The translations under genes were made by a program, and so were the position numbers. Shown in pieces: positions 14,329 to 16,863 of a stretch of 16,863 nt of DNA (position 1 is its first letter; the number at the start of each line of letters is the position of its first letter). Under the pieces are notes generated by a model. That model was not told the origin of the DNA, searched no databases, and was given only the letters and a program-made list of their open reading frames with translations. Origin of the DNA: EsbW-18 sp033811555 (GTDB lineage: Bacteria > Patescibacteriota > Minisyncoccia > Phycocordibacterales > EsbW-18). Where the stretch lies: NCBI GenBank assembly GCA_033811555.1, contig JAPXOG010000015.1, positions 1 through 16,863 of the forward strand. Reading direction: 5' to 3'.

Positions 14329-14338
14329 ATTTGACAGT

Positions 14339-15370
14339 ATGCGAAAACATCTAGCAAACTTCTTCATACCGTATTACGACAACGATCATAAACCGTACTT
14401 ATTGCGCGACGCGTCAATTGTTGCACTCTTGCTTATTATTGTACTGGCCTTTGGTTTCTCAATATTTCAATCGCTTTTGATTCGTACTTCAACAGAGTTT
14501 ACAGCTGCGGTGTTGCCGTCTGTGCTGGTTGATTTAGCAAATAAAGATAGAGTAGATAGTGGGTTAAGACAGCTTACAGTAAGTCCTATTTTGGAAGAAG
14601 CTGCGAGGATGAAGGCAGAGGACATGGTTGAGAAAGGATATTTTGCTCACACATCACCTTCGGGGCTTAATCCGTGGTATTGGTTTTATCGATCCGGTTA
14701 TGAGTTTATACATGCAGGAGAAAACCTTGCGGTTAACTTCGTTGACTCTGAAGATGTTGAGCAGGCATGGATGAATTCTCCTGGACATCGCGCAAATATT
14801 TTAAATGGAAATTTCACAGAAATAGGAATTGCGGCTGTTCCTGGCACTTACAAAGGTAAGAAGACAATTTTTGTGGTGCAATTGTTTGGTACTCCTTCTG
14901 CTATTGCGTCTACCGAAAAAGTTGAGCGCATAGTTGTTACACCAGAGGTTGCCGGTGAACAGACTAGTAATGTGGCTCCTGCAGATATGTATCAGCAGGT
15001 GACACTTGCTCAGGAATATATACCAAATGTTTCGTCACAAGATGTTGTTGGTGCAGTGGCACAAGAGACGGTGGCTGCGGTGTCTGAGACGGCTCAAGTT
15101 ACAGCCAGTGATCCTGTTCGTGCACCAGTTGAACATGCTCCACAGTCAACGCTATGGCAGAAAATTCTGACACAGCCGAAGATGCTTTTGCGAGTTATTT
15201 ATCTCATCATCAGCGTGTTAATTTCTTTTGTAGTGATACTAATGTTTTGGTATCAAGTACATCGACGCCATGCTCGAGAGTTTTTATACGGACTAGCGCT
15301 TTTGTTGCTAATAGTACTTCTATTGTTTCTTAACTACATGCTACTTTCGTCAGGTATTCGTGTGGTGTAG
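14339..15370 (+). CDS. Membrane protein with extracellular CAP (SCP/PR-1-like) domain
   Basis: 343 residues. A short cytoplasmic N-terminus (HLANFFIPYYDNDHKPYLL, common before such proteins in this kind of genome), a transmembrane helix at about 25-47, a CAP domain at about 60-185, a Thr/Ala/Val/Gln-rich linker, and two more hydrophobic helices at about 285-305 and 313-336. CAP marks are intact: KGYFAHTSPSG (H104), HAGENLA (E128), SPGHRANIL (H150), IGIAAVPG. These residues form the CAP cavity; in bacteria such domains (YkwD-like) are exported, with unknown substrates. The linker resembles a stalk holding the domain away from the membrane. It lies 11 nt after the sortase and ends 4 nt from convergent tsaD with no terminator between. 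Confidence 0.9.
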   Translation: MRKHLANFFIPYYDNDHKPYLLRDASIVALLLIIVLAFGFSIFQSLLIRTSTEFTAAVLPSVLVDLANKDRVDSGLRQLTVSPILEEAARMKAEDMVEKGYFAHTSPSGLNPWYWFYRSGYEFIHAGENLAVNFVDSEDVEQAWMNSPGHRANILNGNFTEIGIAAVPGTYKGKKTIFVVQLFGTPSAIASTEKVERIVVTPEVAGEQTSNVAPADMYQQVTLAQEYIPNVSSQDVVGAVAQETVAAVSETAQVTASDPVRAPVEHAPQSTLWQKILTQPKMLLRVIYLIISVLISFVVILMFWYQVHRRHAREFLYGLALLLLIVLLLFLNYMLLSSGIRVV

Positions 15371-15374
15371 AGTT

Positions 15375-16580
15375 TTAGAGTTTGAGTGTTCCGTTGGCGC
15401 GAAGAGTTTGATCTGGAGAGAAAACACTGAAGTGGTCAGGGTTTTTTTTGAGTGCGATGTAGCCAGCAACACCAATCATTACAGCGTTATCTGTGGAAAG
15501 TTCGCGAGTTGGAAATAGAGCTGATACATCTGGAAACTCAGAGAGCATGCGGGTTAATTCGTCGCGAAGGTATGTGTTTGCGACAACACCTCCCCCCACA
15601 ATAAGGGTTTTGGCTCCAGTAGTTTTAAGTGCCTTTTTTGTTTTTGCAACAAGAACTTCAATTGAAGCATCTTCAAATTCACGCGCAATTTCTTTTTTTT
15701 GCTGATCAGAGAGTGTACCAATTTCTTTTACCTTGTATAAAACTGCGGTTTTAAGCCCTGCATATGAAAAATCAAAATCATCAGAAGAAATCATGGGACG
15801 AGGAAGTGTAAATGGAGCTTTTATGTTTTCTGTGCGTGCCTGCGCTGCGAGTCGAGATATCTCAGGTCCTCCAGGGTATGGCAAATCAAGTAGACGTGCG
15901 ACCTTATCAAATGCTTCTCCAACTGCATCATCGCGTGTTTGGCCTAGAAGTTTATACGAACCCCAGCCAGAAACTAGCTGTAGTTCTGTGTGACCTCCTG
16001 AAACTAATAACGCAATAGCTGGAAAGTTTATCTTTGTGTTTTGTATTTTAGATTTTGAATGATCGTTTTTGTTTATAAGAACTGAGACGATATGTCCCTC
16101 CATATGATTAACTGGTATAAGTGGCACGTTCCAAAAAGCAGAAAGCGCTTTTCCGAAGTTAAGGCCGACCCATAGTGCTGGCTCAAGTCCAGGCCCTTGC
16201 GTAACTGCAACTGCTTCAATACCGGGGTTATGTGGGTATTCTGCAAAATATGTTTTGCAGTGTTCTAGAAGATCTTGTTCTCGTTCAAGTATTTTTTCAA
16301 TTAATGAAATGCTCCCTACTTCTTTTGTATTTTGCGTTTTAGTTTTTGAGTTATTAAGGTCGGATTCTTCAAGTGCGATGCGAAGCATTGGTATAAGATT
16401 TTGTTGGTGTTCGCGTTTTGCAAGATTTGGATATACTCCTCCGTATTGAGCGTGTTTGCTTGCCTGTGAGTACAGCCCTGTGCCGAGTACTGTGCAAGAA
16501 GGTAAGTGCGCTTCACCTGAACACTCAAGAATGCTCACGGCGGTTTCGTCGCAGGATGTTTCAATAGCGAGAATTTTCAT
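15375..16580 (-). CDS. tsaD: tRNA N6-adenosine threonylcarbamoyltransferase TsaD
   Basis: Transfers threonylcarbamoyl to A37 of ANN-decoding tRNAs (t6A), with TsaB and TsaE partners not in this window. Marks: ILAIETSCDETAVS at the start, TQGPGLEPALWVGL, the metal-binding HMEGH (H159, H163), LLVSGGHTEL, FDFSYAGLK, GGGVVANTYLR and STDNAVMIG near the end. I set the start at ATG 16580. The frame is open further upstream to 16808, but that part is antisense tRNA-Ser and sense tRNA-Glu sequence, not protein. The result is 401 residues, longer than the usual 335-345. The extra length comes from an insertion at about 75-115 and another at about 172-184, both containing a similar SKxKxQNTK stretch. 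It starts 2 nt after the 3' end of tRNA-Glu, so it is co-transcribed with that tRNA. Confidence 0.95.
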   Translation of the reverse strand: MKILAIETSCDETAVSILECSGEAHLPSCTVLGTGLYSQASKHAQYGGVYPNLAKREHQQNLIPMLRIALEESDLNNSKTKTQNTKEVGSISLIEKILEREQDLLEHCKTYFAEYPHNPGIEAVAVTQGPGLEPALWVGLNFGKALSAFWNVPLIPVNHMEGHIVSVLINKNDHSKSKIQNTKINFPAIALLVSGGHTELQLVSGWGSYKLLGQTRDDAVGEAFDKVARLLDLPYPGGPEISRLAAQARTENIKAPFTLPRPMISSDDFDFSYAGLKTAVLYKVKEIGTLSDQQKKEIAREFEDASIEVLVAKTKKALKTTGAKTLIVGGGVVANTYLRDELTRMLSEFPDVSALFPTRELSTDNAVMIGVAGYIALKKNPDHFSVFSPDQTLRANGTLKL

Positions 16581-16582
16581 TG

Positions 16583-16656
16583 TGACCTCATCGGGATTTG
16601 AACCCGAGTTTTCACCGTGAAAGGGTGACGTCCTAACCAGGCTAGACGATGAGGCC
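16583..16656 (-). tRNA. tRNA-Glu (anticodon TTC)
   Basis: Read on the minus strand: acceptor GGCCTCA with TGAGGTC (one G-T pair), anticodon stem TCACC/GGTGA with loop CTTTCAC, T-arm CTCGGG/CCCGAT region with TTCAAAT. Discriminator A at 16583; CCA is not encoded (CAATG follows, and this ATG is the tsaD start). Confidence 0.95.
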
Positions 16657-16665
16657 AACGGCAGA

Positions 16666-16694
16666 AATATATCATTTTTTTCGATTTCTGGCAA
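16666..16694 (-). promoter_or_regulatory. Promoter of tRNA-Glu/tsaD (TTGCCA, TATATT)
   Basis: On the minus strand TTGCCA (16689-16694), 17-nt spacer, TATATT (16666-16671). Predicted start about 3 nt before the tRNA 5' end. Confidence 0.65.
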
Positions 16695-16717
16695 AATGTA
16701 ATCAGGTTTTCTGTGTT

Positions 16718-16807
16718 GGTGAGGTGGCTGAGTGGTCGAAAGCGCCACACTCGAAATGTGGTGTCCGAGAAATCGGACCGTGGGTTCGAATCCCACCCTC
16801 ACCGCCA
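16718..16807 (+). tRNA. tRNA-Ser (anticodon CGA)
   Basis: Acceptor GGTGAGG with CCTCACC, anticodon stem CCACA/TGTGG with loop CTCGAAA, a long variable arm (GTCCGAGAAATCGGAC), T-arm GTGGG/CCCAC with TTCGAAT. Discriminator G (16804), as expected for Ser, and encoded CCA (16805-16807). It is divergent from tRNA-Glu. The last 56 nt of the window show no gene. Confidence 0.96.
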
Positions 16808-16863
16808 ATTTACAATTTCAGCGTTTTTGAGGGTTGTTGCCTCGCCCTCGCTACGCTCGGGCT

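Noticed and set aside
13655..14350. Long minus-strand frame opposite the sortase
   Set aside because: It mirrors the sortase codons; the plus-strand protein has intact sortase motifs and a strong promoter, while this one is Ser/Pro/Thr-rich with no recognisable domain.
16581..16808. N-terminal extension of TsaD by 76 residues
   Set aside because: It is translated from tRNA-Ser antisense and tRNA-Glu sequence; the family starts at MKILAIETSCDETA, encoded from 16580.
16838..16863. CCCTCGCTACGCTCGGG at the window end as a hairpin or terminator
   Set aside because: Only the outer GCCC/GGGC pair; the inner part is mirror-like rather than complementary, and the window ends here.

Overview
The window reads as a chromosomal segment of a small-genome bacterium, most likely a member of the Candidate Phyla Radiation (Patescibacteria, Parcubacteria-like). 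This is an inference from several things together: an AT-rich sequence; almost no Shine-Dalgarno sites, with -10 boxes often only 6-10 nt before start codons; an FtsB-like protein and tiny one-helix membrane proteins; a compact ValRS without its C-terminal arm; and a surface protein / class F-type sortase / CAP-domain cluster. No 16S gene is present to confirm this.

Layout. 1-400: RNase P RNA (minus strand) with its own promoter, divergent from murJ. 458-4544: murJ (lipid II flippase), lepA (EF-4), a 39-residue one-helix protein on the minus strand that was not called as an ORF, and an FtsB/DivIC-like division protein. 4568-4756: tRNA-Gly(CCC) and tRNA-Arg(CCT). 4897-6349: a small island between tRNA genes holding a HEPN-like small protein, a SAM methyltransferase and a coiled-coil membrane protein. 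6389-6502: tRNA-Phe and a bidirectional terminator. 6523-9949 (minus strand): hsp20, then the tightly coupled pair valS-prsW. 9989-13537: the most unusual part, with a REP-associated tyrosine transposase (RAYT, Y1/HUH family) and a large secreted multidomain surface protein among five copies of one palindromic repeat. 13544-15370: a terminator, a strong promoter with a palindrome next to it, a class F-like sortase and a membrane-anchored CAP-domain protein. 15375-16807: tsaD directly behind tRNA-Glu (minus strand) and tRNA-Ser(CGA) on the plus strand.

The central observation is the RAYT/repeat/surface-protein module. Palindromes built from arm AAGGTTAAACC, centre TCGA and the complementary arm lie at both ends of the RAYT gene, on both sides of the surface-gene promoter, and three nucleotides after its coding sequence. 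One copy carries a compensated double change that keeps the palindrome perfect. The surface protein is broken at both ends. Its signal peptide is separated from the body by a one-base shift at a run of seven A (A AAA AAA followed directly by TAG). Its C-terminus has a sortase-type motif (APATGFGG) but stops before the expected membrane anchor, just short of a repeat copy. A sortase gene follows directly. This could be a gene switched by homopolymer length or by programmed -1 frameshifting, a recently decayed substrate, or an assembly error.

The other genes are mostly housekeeping: envelope synthesis and division (murJ, FtsB-like), translation and tRNA maturation (lepA, valS, rnpB, tsaD, tRNAs) and proteostasis (hsp20, PrsW-type protease).
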